Shown here: positions 31,090 to 42,011 of the stretch, in pieces
Numbering within the stretch: the first letter of the stretch is position 1
How the letters are laid out: every line of letters starts with the position of its first letter
Assembly (NCBI GenBank): GCA_019054805.1
Contig: JAHQIY010000003.1
Coordinates: 5,394,001 to 5,458,000 of the forward strand
DNA from: Brachionus manjavacas
Taxonomy: Eukaryota > Rotifera > Eurotatoria > Ploima > Brachionidae
DNA length: 64,000 nt
Direction of reading: 5' to 3'
Program-made: the position numbers and the translations under genes
The notes under the pieces: generated by a model
What the model saw: only the letters and a program-made list of their open reading frames with translations
Databases searched by the model: none
Told to the model about the DNA's origin: nothing

Positions 31090-32427
31090 TTAAATATCAT
31101 CTATGTCAATGTCTTCGCCTTCACTCTCGTCTTTGTGTCCAGAGTTTCCATTAGTCTGGGACACAGGCTTCACTTGCTCAATTTGAATGCCAGACACACG
31201 ATGACTAAACTCCAACAAGTCATCGTCTTCCTCGGAGCAGGCAGCTTTGCCATCGCTCTTTTTCTCCTCATCGCTGTCCTCCTCTTCGTCAGCCTCTTTC
31301 AGCCATTCCACAAATCTGGCCACTTTCTCGCGTATCTTTCTGTTCATTTCCTTGCACACATACTTCTTGGAGTCCTTGGCCGCCCACTCCAGTATGGCCT
31401 CTTCGCCGATCACATCTTGGTCATAGAACTGCTTCAAAATTCTCATCGCCGAGCCAAACAACTCTTCTTTGTACACATCGCCGATCAGAATCTCAAAGCC
31501 GCCCAGCAAATACTTCTGGGCCTTGATGTTGTCGGCACAAAATCTCAAAAACAACAACCTGTACTTTTCGATTTCGTTGAACATGTCTTGGCTGAACAAC
31601 AATTCGGACAGCACCAGCACAGCTTTGTCCTTGATGTCGAGCTTTTTGGCCTCGTTCAGCAGCTCTTTCTGCACATTGACGTCCAGCAGCACATTTTTCT
31701 GCCTCTTCTCCTTGACTATTTCGTAGAACAAATTGGCGCTGGCCTTGGCGTCAATGACCAGGCCGTTCTCAAGGCCCTCTCTCAAACGCTGCGCCACTGC
31801 CTCCGGCGACAGCTCGTCCTCCTCAAAGTCACTGAAGTCGTCCGCGTCCCCTTTCTCGGTTTTGGCCTCCTCGCTCTCCGTGTTCGGGCTTTTGGAGCCG
31901 CTCTTTGGACTCTCGCTCTTGCTCTTCGATTTCTTCTCACTCTTGGACTTTTTGGCCTGCGAATTGCTCACGGACAAAGTGGTCTCGTTGGGCGGATGGC
32001 TCAGAATGTAGGTGGTCAACTTGTGCAGTGTTTTTGGTATGACTGCCGCATGGCCACACGCAATGCACTTTTGGTTGATAGCGCCCTTGACAATCGTCAA
32101 CGATGTCTCCGGGTTTTTGCACTTGGCGCACAGAACAAACTTTTTGATAAAGTCATAGAGCAGACTGAGCAGCTTGTCGGGGTCATGCGAGCCGTTCACC
32201 ACGAAAATGTCGTTGGTCATTTTGACTTGGGCGCCCAGCTCGCAGCCGAAGTACTTGGTGGGGTACGAGGCCGGCCGGTACAGCGACTTGGCCACCGCGT
32301 TTATGTTGGTCAAGACTGTTTTGATGCCATTGCCGCTGCCCTCTATTTTGGCAGTCAGCTTGGGCATCTTGTATCTGTAGTGAGGATCTTTGGTGTCCTT
32401 TAAAACTGGGATCATAGCTTCGGCCAT
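31090..32427 (-). CDS. EIF5: eukaryotic translation initiation factor 5
   Basis: 445 residues, uninterrupted. eIF5 is the GTPase-activating protein of eIF2 in the 43S/48S complex. Residues 16-24 HYRYKMPKL carry the catalytic Arg (R18, equal to R15 of human). Conserved blocks follow: GSGNGIKTVLTNI, PTKYFGCELGAQ and IVVNGSHD-like FVVNGSH. A zinc ribbon has C100, C103, C121, C124 (CAKC...CIAC). A Lys/Ser-rich linker (about 155-200) leads to the W2 HEAT domain (about 215-395, with AA-box-like EEAILEWAAK and VARFVEWLKEADEEED), then an acidic tail ending DIDIDDI. Length agrees with human (431). The frame is about half G+C, strikingly richer than its surroundings, and has no coding intron. The large opposite-strand frame is its shadow. 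Confidence 0.98.
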   Translation of the reverse strand: MAEAMIPVLKDTKDPHYRYKMPKLTAKIEGSGNGIKTVLTNINAVAKSLYRPASYPTKYFGCELGAQVKMTNDIFVVNGSHDPDKLLSLLYDFIKKFVLCAKCKNPETSLTIVKGAINQKCIACGHAAVIPKTLHKLTTYILSHPPNETTLSVSNSQAKKSKSEKKSKSKSESPKSGSKSPNTESEEAKTEKGDADDFSDFEEDELSPEAVAQRLREGLENGLVIDAKASANLFYEIVKEKRQKNVLLDVNVQKELLNEAKKLDIKDKAVLVLSELLFSQDMFNEIEKYRLLFLRFCADNIKAQKYLLGGFEILIGDVYKEELFGSAMRILKQFYDQDVIGEEAILEWAAKDSKKYVCKEMNRKIREKVARFVEWLKEADEEEDSDEEKKSDGKAACSEEDDDLLEFSHRVSGIQIEQVKPVSQTNGNSGHKDESEGEDIDIDDI

Positions 32428-32450
32428 TTTTGGATCCGAAAATTGAAAAG

Positions 32451-32669
32451 CTGAACAAATGTTAATTGAAGTCGTTGTCCTTCCTCTTGGGTTTTGACGC
32501 TGTTCGATGCAGTAGAAGCTGAGCTTTAACTGAGCTTATTGACATATAATTTCTTTTAGGCAAGGTCTCGTCTAGTCTCCGAATTGTTGATACCGTGGCT
32601 TCAAATTTTAGCCCTTTCGAAGAGAAGAAGGTTAGGAAAAGAGCTGGGCCAGAAGGCATGATTGCTTAC
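32451..32669 (-). promoter_or_regulatory. probable 5'UTR intron of eIF5
   Basis: Minus strand: AAGTTCAG|GTAAGC donor at 32669 and a TTTGTTCAG acceptor at 32451, 24 bp upstream of the eIF5 ATG. An intron here would explain the non-coding gap. Inferred from splice signals only. Confidence 0.45.
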
Positions 32670-32876
32670 CTGAACTTGTATCAAATGACATAAAGTGAAT
32701 AAGTGTTTGAAAAATTGGTCTATTGATTTTAGCTTCAAAATCAAAAAATTTTCAACTGAGAAAACAAATTCAAGCTGAGACAAGCGATTGTTTGGTGACT
32801 CTGGTCGGCTTGCTTTTTTTGAACAAACTTGAATTCTAATTTGAATGAATCTAAACAAAATTAAATTTGGCTCCAA

Positions 32877-33150
32877 TTAGTCTAGTTTAGCTATTTTGTT
32901 GCTAGAGTATCTAATGGGAGAAAAACAAGTCTAAATGGTTGAGAATCGGTTTCAATATGGCGATGAAAGCTAACTTTTGATCACTTGAAATTTAGCAAAA
33001 TCTAAAATGACTTTGGCTTCATTACCCACCGATTTTTATATTACCTAAATAGTTGCTTCATGCAAAAGCAAAATTTTTGCTCACTATCTGGCAAAATTAT
33101 GTGCCCCCAATTGCGTCATCAATAACTCTCGTTTTTTCTCTCTCTCTCTT

Positions 33151-33181
<31 letters not shown>

Positions 33182-34341
33182 TTTTTGCTATAGCGATGTA
33201 CTCACTTTAGACTTAGATTGAATTAAATATTGACACAAGGCTTGATTGTTGTGTAATTTGGAAAAAAATGCTGCCATTATATTTGGCTTTTGTTTGTTTC
33301 TATGCTAAGATCTTTAGGTTTGTATTTATAAGCTAAACTTGGATGCCTATTAATATTTTAATGAACAAGAATTTTTTGTTTTCTAAACGAAACCGATTTG
33401 TCTTAAATTTAAATTCAAAACTATCTTTAATTTTGGCATTTGTTGAATTTCCCTTATTTGCATGACCGGCTCATTCTACAAAAATACGCTTAGATTTTTA
33501 AGCTTTTTAAGAATACGCCAAAAGAAATCATCTCTCTTTCACCCACCAAATCTAGAAAAAGGCCTTTGGTCTTTGTTGGAGGGTCACGTTTGCTTTGCTT
33601 ATTTGACGCAAAGGTAAGATTATTTTGCATAATTATGAAACACAATAAGAAATTGCCTCGTTCTTTTCGGCATGTGCTAATTCATTCACTAAAAATAGAG
33701 TTTCCATTTGATTCTAAACCATGCTTTAGTACTAAGGAATTTGGCCTCTTTGTATCTAGCTTTTTAAAAATTAAAAGATTAAATTAATTTGAAGGGTGCT
33801 TCAATTAATTTAAATAAAAATTTCTTTTAATTAAATATATTTTATTTCCCAAATGATAAAACATAAAGCGAATTTGCTTTGGAAGCATTTTTTGACTATT
33901 GAATACAATCAAAAAGTTCAAAAAATCAAGTATATTAACAAAAAATTAAAGAAATAAATAAATTTTGACTTTAAGAAATCCAATCTTAAAATAAACCATA
34001 TTTTGGCTATTACTTAATTTTTCTAAAAACTTGCTCTAAAATTTTAGTAATTTTAATTTCTTTAACAAATAATAAATCGAAAATATTAAATAATTGAAAA
34101 GCTGAATTAAATTTGAATAAATTAATAAACCAAAAAAAAAATTATTACAAAAAGATAAATTAAACAAAAAGCTGTTCATTAGTCATCGATGCATTTAAAA
34201 ATGATTTAATATTTTACAATTTATTAAATAATATAATTCTATTATTAAAATCTAAATATCATGCATAAATTGTAATATTACTATCATTTTTACTTGAATT
34301 AGAGTAAATAAATCAAGCAATTTTGTATTACTTATCTGACC
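32877..34341. other. 5' flank of eIF5 and intergenic DNA
   Basis: No supported gene. The 73-codon frame at 33566-33787 does not start with ATG and is not convincing. A TC microsatellite at 33131-33184 lies about 0.5 kb upstream of the eIF5 transcript and could act as GAGA-type promoter sequence. Confidence 0.5.
33131..33184 (+). repeat. (TC)n microsatellite
   Basis: Over 50 bp of TCTCTC interrupted by TTTC, i.e. GA repeats on the eIF5 strand. Confidence 0.92.
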
Positions 34342-34549
34342 AACTTTTATTTATGTGTATCTAATTTCTTTTTATTTTCTACAAGATTTAGACTTAAACT
34401 TTTTTGATAACTTTTCACAGATAATAGATATCAGAAATTATTGCATATTTGTGTTTAAGTTCTTTTCAACAAAAGCCATTTAAAAGTTAAAGTCTGACTA
34501 TGTTCATTTGAGTTGCTTATTTTGTAAAAAAAAATTTTTGACTCTATTT
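34342..34549 (+). repeat. long direct repeat, left copy (target-site duplication)
   Basis: 34342-34543 equals 36230-36431 over 202 bp with no difference that I can see; it extends to 208 bp with one mismatch. The two copies exactly flank the LINE at 34550-36229. Confidence 0.93.
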
Positions 34550-36229
34550 AATAATAATAATAATAAATTGAGTCATAGCAGGGAATCACCCTGCAAGCAA
34601 TCCAAAACAACTTGAATCGCTATGATGACTGGTTGTGCGTTTGGCAAGAAGGAATGTGGGACGATGAGTTTTCTAGCTAAGGCCACTCCAGTCCTAGCGT
34701 AAACGCTTCTGGGGAGTGCCCAGGCCTTCGACTCACCGTCTCACTGACTGGGCCATGGTTGGTCGTTGAGGTTTAGGTGGTGGTGGTGTTCGTGCGGGCA
34801 AGATGTATGTCGAGTCGGGCCTTGAAGCTGTTAAGGGTTGGAGCGTTGACTGTCGAGGATGCAAGGTTGTTCCAGGTAAATGCAACTCTGTTATTTAGGA
34901 AATTTGTTCGCGCCGGGCAGTTGGATAGTTGGACAAAAAGGCGTTTTTTGTGACCCCTGATTGCGTTGGTTGGGCCGTGGCATGCGATGGACGACATAAG
35001 TTTGGTTGAGGCTTTTAGCCAGTTGACGTCAAGTAGTCCATTTGCGATCTTGTAGTGGGAGATGAGATCACCCCTTGATCTGCGTGATTCGAGGGTGGTT
35101 AGGTTCAGGATGGCGAGCCTGTCTTGGTAGTTACGGTCTCTGATGCGGCCTACTAGTTTGGTTGCTCTCCTTTGGATGTTTTCGATGATCCTTACATCTG
35201 CTCGTCTATGGGGATTCCATACTGAGGTGGCATATTCGAGGTGAGGTCGGACAAAAGCAGTGTACAGGGACTTGAAGGATTGAGGATTCCAGGCATGGAA
35301 GGCCTGGCGGAGTTGTCCAAGAATGGAGTTGGCTTTGGCCGCCGAGTGTTGGCAGTGGGTTCTCCATTTCAGGTCACTAGAGAAATATACGCCGAGTTCC
35401 TTTTCCGTTTTGATCTCTTCAAGTGTCAGTCTGGAACCGTTTTCATCTGATGTCATGGTGAGCTTGAAAGAAGTGCAAAAGTGATTAGTTTTATTTTTGA
35501 AAACCATGAATTTGCATTTCTCGACGTTGAAACTCAAGTGCCAGGTGTTAGTCCACGTCGCGAGCAGGTCTATATCGGACTGTAGTTGGGCAATATCGAG
35601 GCCGTTCTTGATGGTGGCAATGATCTTAGTGTCATCGGCAAAGAGCTTGCAGTGGTGGTGTACTCCGTTTGGTATGTCGTTGATGAACAGGGTGAATAGT
35701 AGAGGACCAAGAACGGATCCCTGAGGTACACCGCTCGTGACCTGGCACCAGTCTGAAGAGCTGGAGCCGATAACTACTCGTTGTTTTCGGTCGGAAAGGA
35801 AATCGGAGAGCCAGTCGAGGAGGAGGTCGTCGAAACCGTAAGACTTTAGCTTGGACAGCAGTGCTGAGTGGGACACTTTATCGAAGGCTTTGGCAAAATC
35901 GAGGAAGACTACGATCGAGGTGAATCCGCGGCTTGAAGCTTCGGTTATGATATCGAGGGTTTCCAGTTGGTTCGACTCACATGACTTTTTGTATACGAAG
36001 CCGTGTTGTTGAGGAGTGATGAGCTGGTTAATGATGAGGTGATCCATCATGATGTCTCTGATGATGCGTTCCATTATCTTGCATGGCACCGCAGTGAGGG
36101 ATATAGGTCTGTAGTTGACTGGGTCGGTTCTGGTACCTTTCTTGAAAGCTTCGGCAAGGGCGTCGGCGCATTCACGTAAAACGTAGGGATTAAGTTTGTC
36201 AGAACCTTGAGACTTGTATTTAAACTTGT
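34550..36229 (-). mobile_element. 5'-truncated, GC-rich CR1-like LINE with giant target duplication
   Basis: Minus strand: from 36229 an open frame runs to 34773 (438 codons from Met at 36089). Blocks: DKLNPYVLRECADALAEAFK joined to KKGTRTDPVNYRPISL, suggesting an in-frame loss of about 30 residues, then QQHGFVYKKSCESNQLETLD, FLDFAKAFDKV, VPQGSVLGPLLFTLFINDIP, FADDTK, NVEKCKFMVF, LGVYFSSDLKWRTH, RPHLEYATSVWNPH, IQRRATKLV, and the WNNLAS...LNSFKARLD ending with an ACC-repeat codon run. A ~220-bp 3'UTR ends in (TTA)n at 34550-34570. G+C is near half, unlike the AT-rich LINEs nearby, hinting at a recent arrival. The direct repeats fit insertion with a ~200 bp stagger. Confidence 0.93.
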
Positions 36230-36437
36230 AACTTTTATTTATGTGTATCTAATTTCTTTTTATTTTCTACAAGATTTAGACTTAAACTTTTTTGATAACT
36301 TTTCACAGATAATAGATATCAGAAATTATTGCATATTTGTGTTTAAGTTCTTTTCAACAAAAGCCATTTAAAAGTTAAAGTCTGACTATGTTCATTTGAG
36401 TTGCTTATTTTGTAAAAAAAAATTTTTGACTTTATTT
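36230..36437 (+). repeat. long direct repeat, right copy (target-site duplication)
   Basis: Second copy of 34342-34549, directly at the 5' end of the LINE. Confidence 0.93.
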
Positions 36438-37845
36438 CTCAGTGAAAATACCGAAAATTCATAATCTTGGACATTTTCACGAAAAAAAATAAATTTATTT
36501 AGTTATTCCAATGACCTAAGCCAAATTTTGTATTATCAATAATTTTATTTTAACTTTAAATAAATATTGATTCCTAACTTTTGGTATAATTTTGTGATAC
36601 TTTAAATTTTCTAGAAAAATATTTAAATTTTGAATTAGTTTTTTTGAAAAAAATTGCCCAGCAAAAAATTCAATAGTCAGTTTGACTAGATTTGCCGACT
36701 CTCTTCACTGTTTATTTTAATATTCTTACAAAGAACTCGAATGATAATGAAGAATACAATTCTGTAAAAATTATAATTGAAAATTGAAAAAAATAAAATA
36801 GAAAAATTTAATAAAAAAAACTAAAAAAACTCGAAAAATAAAAGGTGAAACTACTGAAATGTTCTTGAATTTAAGCAAATTCAATAGGTAAATTATTCTC
36901 ATGTGTTGCTGATTACCACAGATGAGATTTTCAATTCGAATAAAAGATCACTTTGCTAAAGATTCATATTTTTCTTAAATTTTAGCTCATACGTAAAGTA
37001 TTAATTTTATGCAATTTATGATTTTTTATTTTCACCAAATTACTCATCTCGATGATAATGAATACATTCAATTCTTTTTTTAAGATAAGCTCTACGAAAA
37101 ATTACATTTTGGTAGTAATTTAATTTACTTTAAATTTTGTTTTTTATTTGAATACTTAAAAATTTACAATTTTTAGCTATTTTTAAGTTTGTAAAAATAT
37201 ATTTATCTAAATAAAAAAAAAGCACCAAGTGACAAACAAAAGTTAAGTTATATTAACGATAGATTAATTTAAATTACCAGAGTATTCAATTCTATAGTCT
37301 ACTAAATATTTGATAATAAAATAACAGAACAAAGATATTTTTTTAGATAATTTGAAAATTTGAATGATTTTGAATAGAATAAAAAAAATGAATATTTAAT
37401 ACATAAACAAATTTTTGATAGCTTAACGTTGTTGGAAAACTCTCAATCATTGAATCCCTTGAATTCAAATTTATTAATTGTGGATTTAATTGTAGAAGGA
37501 GGTTCTAAGCGATTTATGTTGGAAAAAAATTAAAAAACAGTCAAAAGCTAGTAAAAAGATGAACAGAAGAGAGGAAACTAGCTGCACTTAAACCGACCAT
37601 TTACAGCTAACAAATACTATGTTCACAACTTTTTTTCTTTTTGAAATTTCAGACAACCATTTTTGCTATCCCTTAGATTAATAATAAATAACTAAAAATT
37701 AAAAAATTGTTTATTAGCAAAATTTAAATTTTTTTTTTAATTTTGAAAATATATATCTAAAAAGAAAGATCTCATAGGTATTTTTACTTTTATCTATCCA
37801 AAACTAAATTGTATATTTTTGCTGTTGTCTTTATTACATTAACAA
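36438..37845. other. intergenic, no gene seen
   Basis: AT-rich DNA without ORF or recognised repeat. Confidence 0.5.
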
Positions 37846-38060
37846 AAAAAACAAACTTGTATGTTATCAATCAAAAATAAAGATAAAATATCAAAGTCCC
37901 ATCGGATTAAGTCTATAAAATATTTATAAGTAAATAAAAAAAACAACATGTGTAGCAAATTTTAATGAAAAGTCAATTATACATTTATTTATATATTATT
38001 CTTTAATTTTTAATTATTATTTATGAATTAAGTTTTTTAAAGCTTTTTAAATTTTTATTT
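37846..38060 (+). repeat. unit of an interrupted tandem duplication
   Basis: The left part (about 37846-37917, AAACTTGTATGTTATCAATC...CCCATCGGATTA) recurs at 38452-38517; the right part (about 37925-38060, AACAACATG...AAGTTTTTTAAAGC) recurs at 42137-42265. So the second copy is split by about 3.6 kb containing the FLYWCH remnant and the LINE. Confidence 0.8.
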
Positions 38061-38247
38061 CAATGAACGCCTTTAAGGCGATGTAAAAAAATTAAAAATA
38101 AGTATAACGATAAAATAAGACAAAAATAAGTGTTTGAGTAAAGATTTGAAAAAAATTTAAAATTTAAAATGTTAATTTTTTTTATATTTCGATAATTATT
38201 ATTCATTTTATCGTAATTTTGTGTTTCTTTAAAAATAAAAAGAAAAA

Positions 38248-38333
38248 ATGAAAAATAAAAAAAAAATTCGTCAACAACTAAGCGATTTAGGAGAAGATTC
38301 GACTAGCCAATATCGATGGAGACTTTCCTCAAG
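38248..38333 (+). CDS. orphan first exon, unassigned
   Basis: ATG 38248 opens 28 codons (MKNKKKIRQQLSDLGEDSTS then QYRWRLSS) ending at an AAG|GTACAC donor. The peptide looks protein-like but no following exon is visible. It lies between the two copies of the tandem duplication and may be a gene broken by it. Confidence 0.3.
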
Positions 38334-38451
38334 GTACACATTTTTTACATTTCTTTTTGATCTCTTCTTTTTTTCTTTTTTTTTTCTTTTTCTTTTATCA
38401 CCGCTAATATGATTTTGTAAGCTATATTATCATTTTTCTATATGTTTCACA

Positions 38452-38517
38452 AAAAAAACAAACTTGTATGTTATCAATCAAAAATAAAGATCAAATATCA
38501 AAGTCCCATCGGATTAT
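38452..38517 (+). repeat. second copy, left part of the interrupted duplication
   Basis: Near-identical to 37846-37917; its last bases code for the C-terminal IIRWDFDI of the FLYWCH frame. Confidence 0.8.
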
Positions 38518-38904
38518 CTTTTGTAATGTAGGCTTGATTGAATTGTATGAAGACAATGCTAAACCCAAATCTTGATACGATAAACCACTGTTTTTCGCCA
38601 TTTTTTCTTCATCCGCAATAAAAATTTGACCTGCACTTAGACTTGGTTCTGATTCGCAACGAATTTTTGAGTTTGTTTTGAATTTAATATTCGCTTGTTC
38701 AATATCTGTAAATTTTTGGTAGAGTATGACTAATTCGTGCTCTGTGAAACGCTCAGTTTTATCTCCGTTTATAGTAAAAGAGCCCGAGCAACCTTTGACT
38801 TTGCACAGCCAGTTGATACTTTTCTTATTGACTCTTTGACGTTTGAATAGATATCCATTTAGACACAAATCGTGAGCATTATGATTAGGATTTTCTTTTT
38901 CCAT
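38491..38904 (-). pseudogene. FLYWCH-type zinc finger fragment (MULE-associated)
   Basis: A 137-codon frame with an N-terminal FLYWCH finger: LCLNGYLFKRQRVNKKSINW-LCKVKGC...FTEHE, i.e. the F/L-x-N-G-Y-x(n)-W-x-C-x(n)-C pattern, with the final His pair incomplete. The following region (ADEEKMAKNSG ... LALSSYNSIKPTLQKI) matches the segment found after FLYWCH fingers in rotifer-type MULE proteins, where PSYNSIK is common. The transposase core is absent and the frame ends inside a duplicated intergenic sequence, so I regard it as truncated. It might still be expressed as a DNA-binding protein. Confidence 0.65.
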
Positions 38905-39075
38905 TACAGCTTTATTAAACCAATTGTTTGGGATTTATTCGATTTTATTATCCATTATTTTTTTCCAAGTGTTAATTATTTAAATTTTTTTTTTGTTTAA
39001 GTGTTTGGAAGTTTTCAAAAAATTAATTGTTACAAAATGTAACAGAATATTGTGTGTGGATAATCGTCATCACGT

Positions 39076-42011
39076 GTGGATAATCTCGAATCTTTAAAAT
39101 GTATGTATTTAAATGCTACTTCTTTGGACAATAAACTCGATGAATTCAGTGTTGTTATTGAAACATATAGTCCACAAATTGTGGCAGTTAGTGAGACTTG
39201 GTTTAAGAGCAACTCAAATGCAAACATTAAAGGATACAATTTGTACAGAAAGGACAGAAGTGATGGACGCAGAGGCGGGGGTGTATGTCTCTACATTGAT
39301 GAAAATATCGATTCATTTGAATTAAATGATGCAGGTTTTAATTTAAGTAAAATAGAACAAATTTGGGTAGTTGTTAACTTTAACTGTGAAAAGTATTTAG
39401 TTGGCTGTCTTTATAGGCCAAACGATTTTGTTGATATGAACGATTTTGATTTAGTCTTCAAACAAGCTAAAGACTATGTGGATGAAAGAGGTTTTAAGGA
39501 TATTCTAATAATGGGTGATTTTAACTTTCCATCGATCATCTGGTCAAATGGCTGTGTTTCAGAAATCTTAAACGAAAATGGCATCGAACATAAATTCAGC
39601 GAGACGCTAAGCGACACTTTTTTATATCAGCATGTAAATGTTCCAACATTTCAAATGTCAAACGAAAAAGCTGTCAACACTTTGGATTTGATTTTCACGA
39701 CTCAGTCTGGCAGTGTGTATGCAATCGATACAAAATTTGTGCTTGGTAACATTAATAAAGGACATCTGGTCATCTTTTTCAATTTTGTTCTCAAAAACAA
39801 GGTTAGTAAGGAATCATATATTATTGAAAAATTTCTTAATAGTAAAGCTGACTTTGAAAAAATTTCTGATTTTTTATCAAATATTGATTGGGTGCACTTA
39901 TTTGAGAATTTAAATATTCAGGAAATGTACAATGAGTTTATTTTCTATGTCAGTGAAGCTAGTAATCGATTCATTCCAGTGACAGATGGCTCTAAAAAGA
40001 AAAGTATCTCAAAACCTTGGATAAAAGATGATCTCAAAATCTTAATTAGGAATAAGAAAAATCTTAGATACAGGAACTGTTCATGTAACTGGAAGGATAT
40101 GAATCTTTATAATGATTACAAAAGTATCTGTAAATTAGTTTCTTCGGAAATAAAAAGAGCCAGACTAACTTATGAACAAAATTTAGTGGATAAAGCTAAG
40201 AAGAATCCAAAATTATTATACAAATATCTAAATGATCAACAAGTAATCAGAGAATCAATCAAAGTATTAAAGAAGTCAAACAATGAATTAACGCAAGAAC
40301 CGAAAGAGATATCAAATCTACTAAATAAATGTTTTCAAGATGTTTTTGTTATTGAACAAGATGGGGAGCTTCCACCTTTTGTAGCTGAACTAAATGAAAA
40401 CTGTTCAGAATATGTTGACATTGAACCAAATGATATAAGTTATGAATTGGTTTATAAAAAATTACAAGACCTTAATCAAAATAAATCATGTGGTGTAGAC
40501 AAGCTTCATCCGCTATTGCTAAAAAAATGTGCAGAAGCCTTTACTGTTCCTTTAACTTTAATTTTCAGAAAGTCTTTATCTAATAGTCAGCTTCCAATAC
40601 AATTCAGATCAGCAAATATTACTCCATTGTTTAAAAAAGGTGATAAATCAACGGCCAGCAATTATCGTCCCGTGTCTTTAACTTCAATTCCGTGCAAAAT
40701 AATGGAAAGCATAATAAGAACTAAAATGGAAGACTATCTTTATAAGAACAATATTATATCTAAAGAACAGCATGGATTTGTCAGGAAAAAGTCATGTACA
40801 TCTAATCTTTTGGAAACTCTAGATTTCATCTCAATGAGTCTAGACAAAAGTATTCCTGTTGATGTAATTCTGCTAGATTTTGCCAAAGCATTTGATACTG
40901 TTCCGCACAGACGACTAATAGCTAAATTGAAAGCGTATGGCTTTGATGGTCTGACACTAAAATGGATTGAAGCTTTCTTGAAAAATAGAAGACAACGAGT
41001 TGTTCAAGGTGAAATTTTGTCGGATTGGGTTGAGATTTTTAGCGGTGTACCACAAGGATCAGTGATTGGTCCACTTTTGTTCGTTTTGTATATCAATGAT
41101 CTACCAAAAGGAATAGAGAATATTGTCAAAATGTATGCAGATGATACAAAAATATTCTCGCAAACGGTATCAGAAATAAGCGCAGTGAAACTTCAATCAG
41201 ATTTAGATTTAATTTTCAAGTGGACTCAAGATTGGCTTCTTCTCTTCAACACATCAAAATGTGTGGTTATGCATTACGGTCATAAAAACAAAAAATTCAC
41301 TTATTTTATTAATGGTAAACAGTTATCAACGTCTGAAACCGAAAGAGATCTTGGAGTTATCTTCAATACAAATCTCAAATGGAAAAATCAAGTGATAGAG
41401 GCTACAAACAAAGCAAATCAAATGTTGGGTCGCATCAGGAAATCATTCGCTCGTTTTGATTGTAAGTTATTTAGATCATTGTATTTAACTTTTGTTCGTC
41501 CTCTTTTGGAATTTGCTGTGCCTGTATGGTCTCCATTTCTTAAGTCGGATTGTGAGAATCTTGAGAGGATTCAACGCAGAGCTACGAAATTTGTTTCTTC
41601 AATTAGAAACAAACCGTATGAAAGCAGATTGAAGGCTTTAAACATTCCAAATCTGGTGGAAAGAAGAAAAAGAGGTGATCTAATTCAATTATACAAGTTC
41701 ATGCATGGAATAGAATTGGTTGAAAAAAGCAACAATTTTAATGTCACCAAAATCCAAGGAAGAGGTCACTGCTTCAAATATCACAAAGAAATTTCGAGGC
41801 TCCAACATAGAGATAACTTTTTTCAACAGAACCGCTAACATATGGAACTCACTGCCAAATCAATTAGTTGAAGCCCCTAATGTTAACAGCTTTAAAGCAG
41901 GCATTGATTGCTGGATGAGCAGCAATCAATCACATCAGCTGTCATAGTGTGCCTTATCAGCACACTCGCTGGCTAGCCAGCTACAGTCAAAACTACTACT
42001 ACTACTACTAG
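39076..42011 (+). mobile_element. nearly full-length CR1/jockey-type LINE
   Basis: A 920-codon frame (39076-41838; first ATG at 39103) encodes endonuclease then RT. Endonuclease: LKCMYLNATSLDNKLDE, VSETWF, GGGVCLYI, DILIMGDFNFPSI, TLDLIFT, then NKGHLVIFF where the catalytic SDH is replaced by KGH. RT: NKSCGVDKLHPLLLK, NITPLFKKGD, NYRPVSLTSIPCKIME, QHGFVRKKSC, LLDFAKAFDTV, SGVPQGSVIGPLLFVLYIND, catalytic YADDTK, WKNQVIEATNKANQ, RPLLEFAVPVWSP, IQRRATKFV. A frameshift near 41800 moves the last block (FFNRTANIWNSLPNQLVEAP...VNSFKAGID) into another frame ending 41947. The 3'UTR has small palindromes and ends in (ACT)n at 41991-42011. No ORF1 is seen. Base composition matches the AT-rich host. Confidence 0.95.

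Noticed and set aside
31135-32403. 422-codon plus-strand frame opposite eIF5
   Set aside because: Mirror of the GC-rich eIF5 codons on the other strand; no protein-like motifs, while eIF5 is unmistakable.
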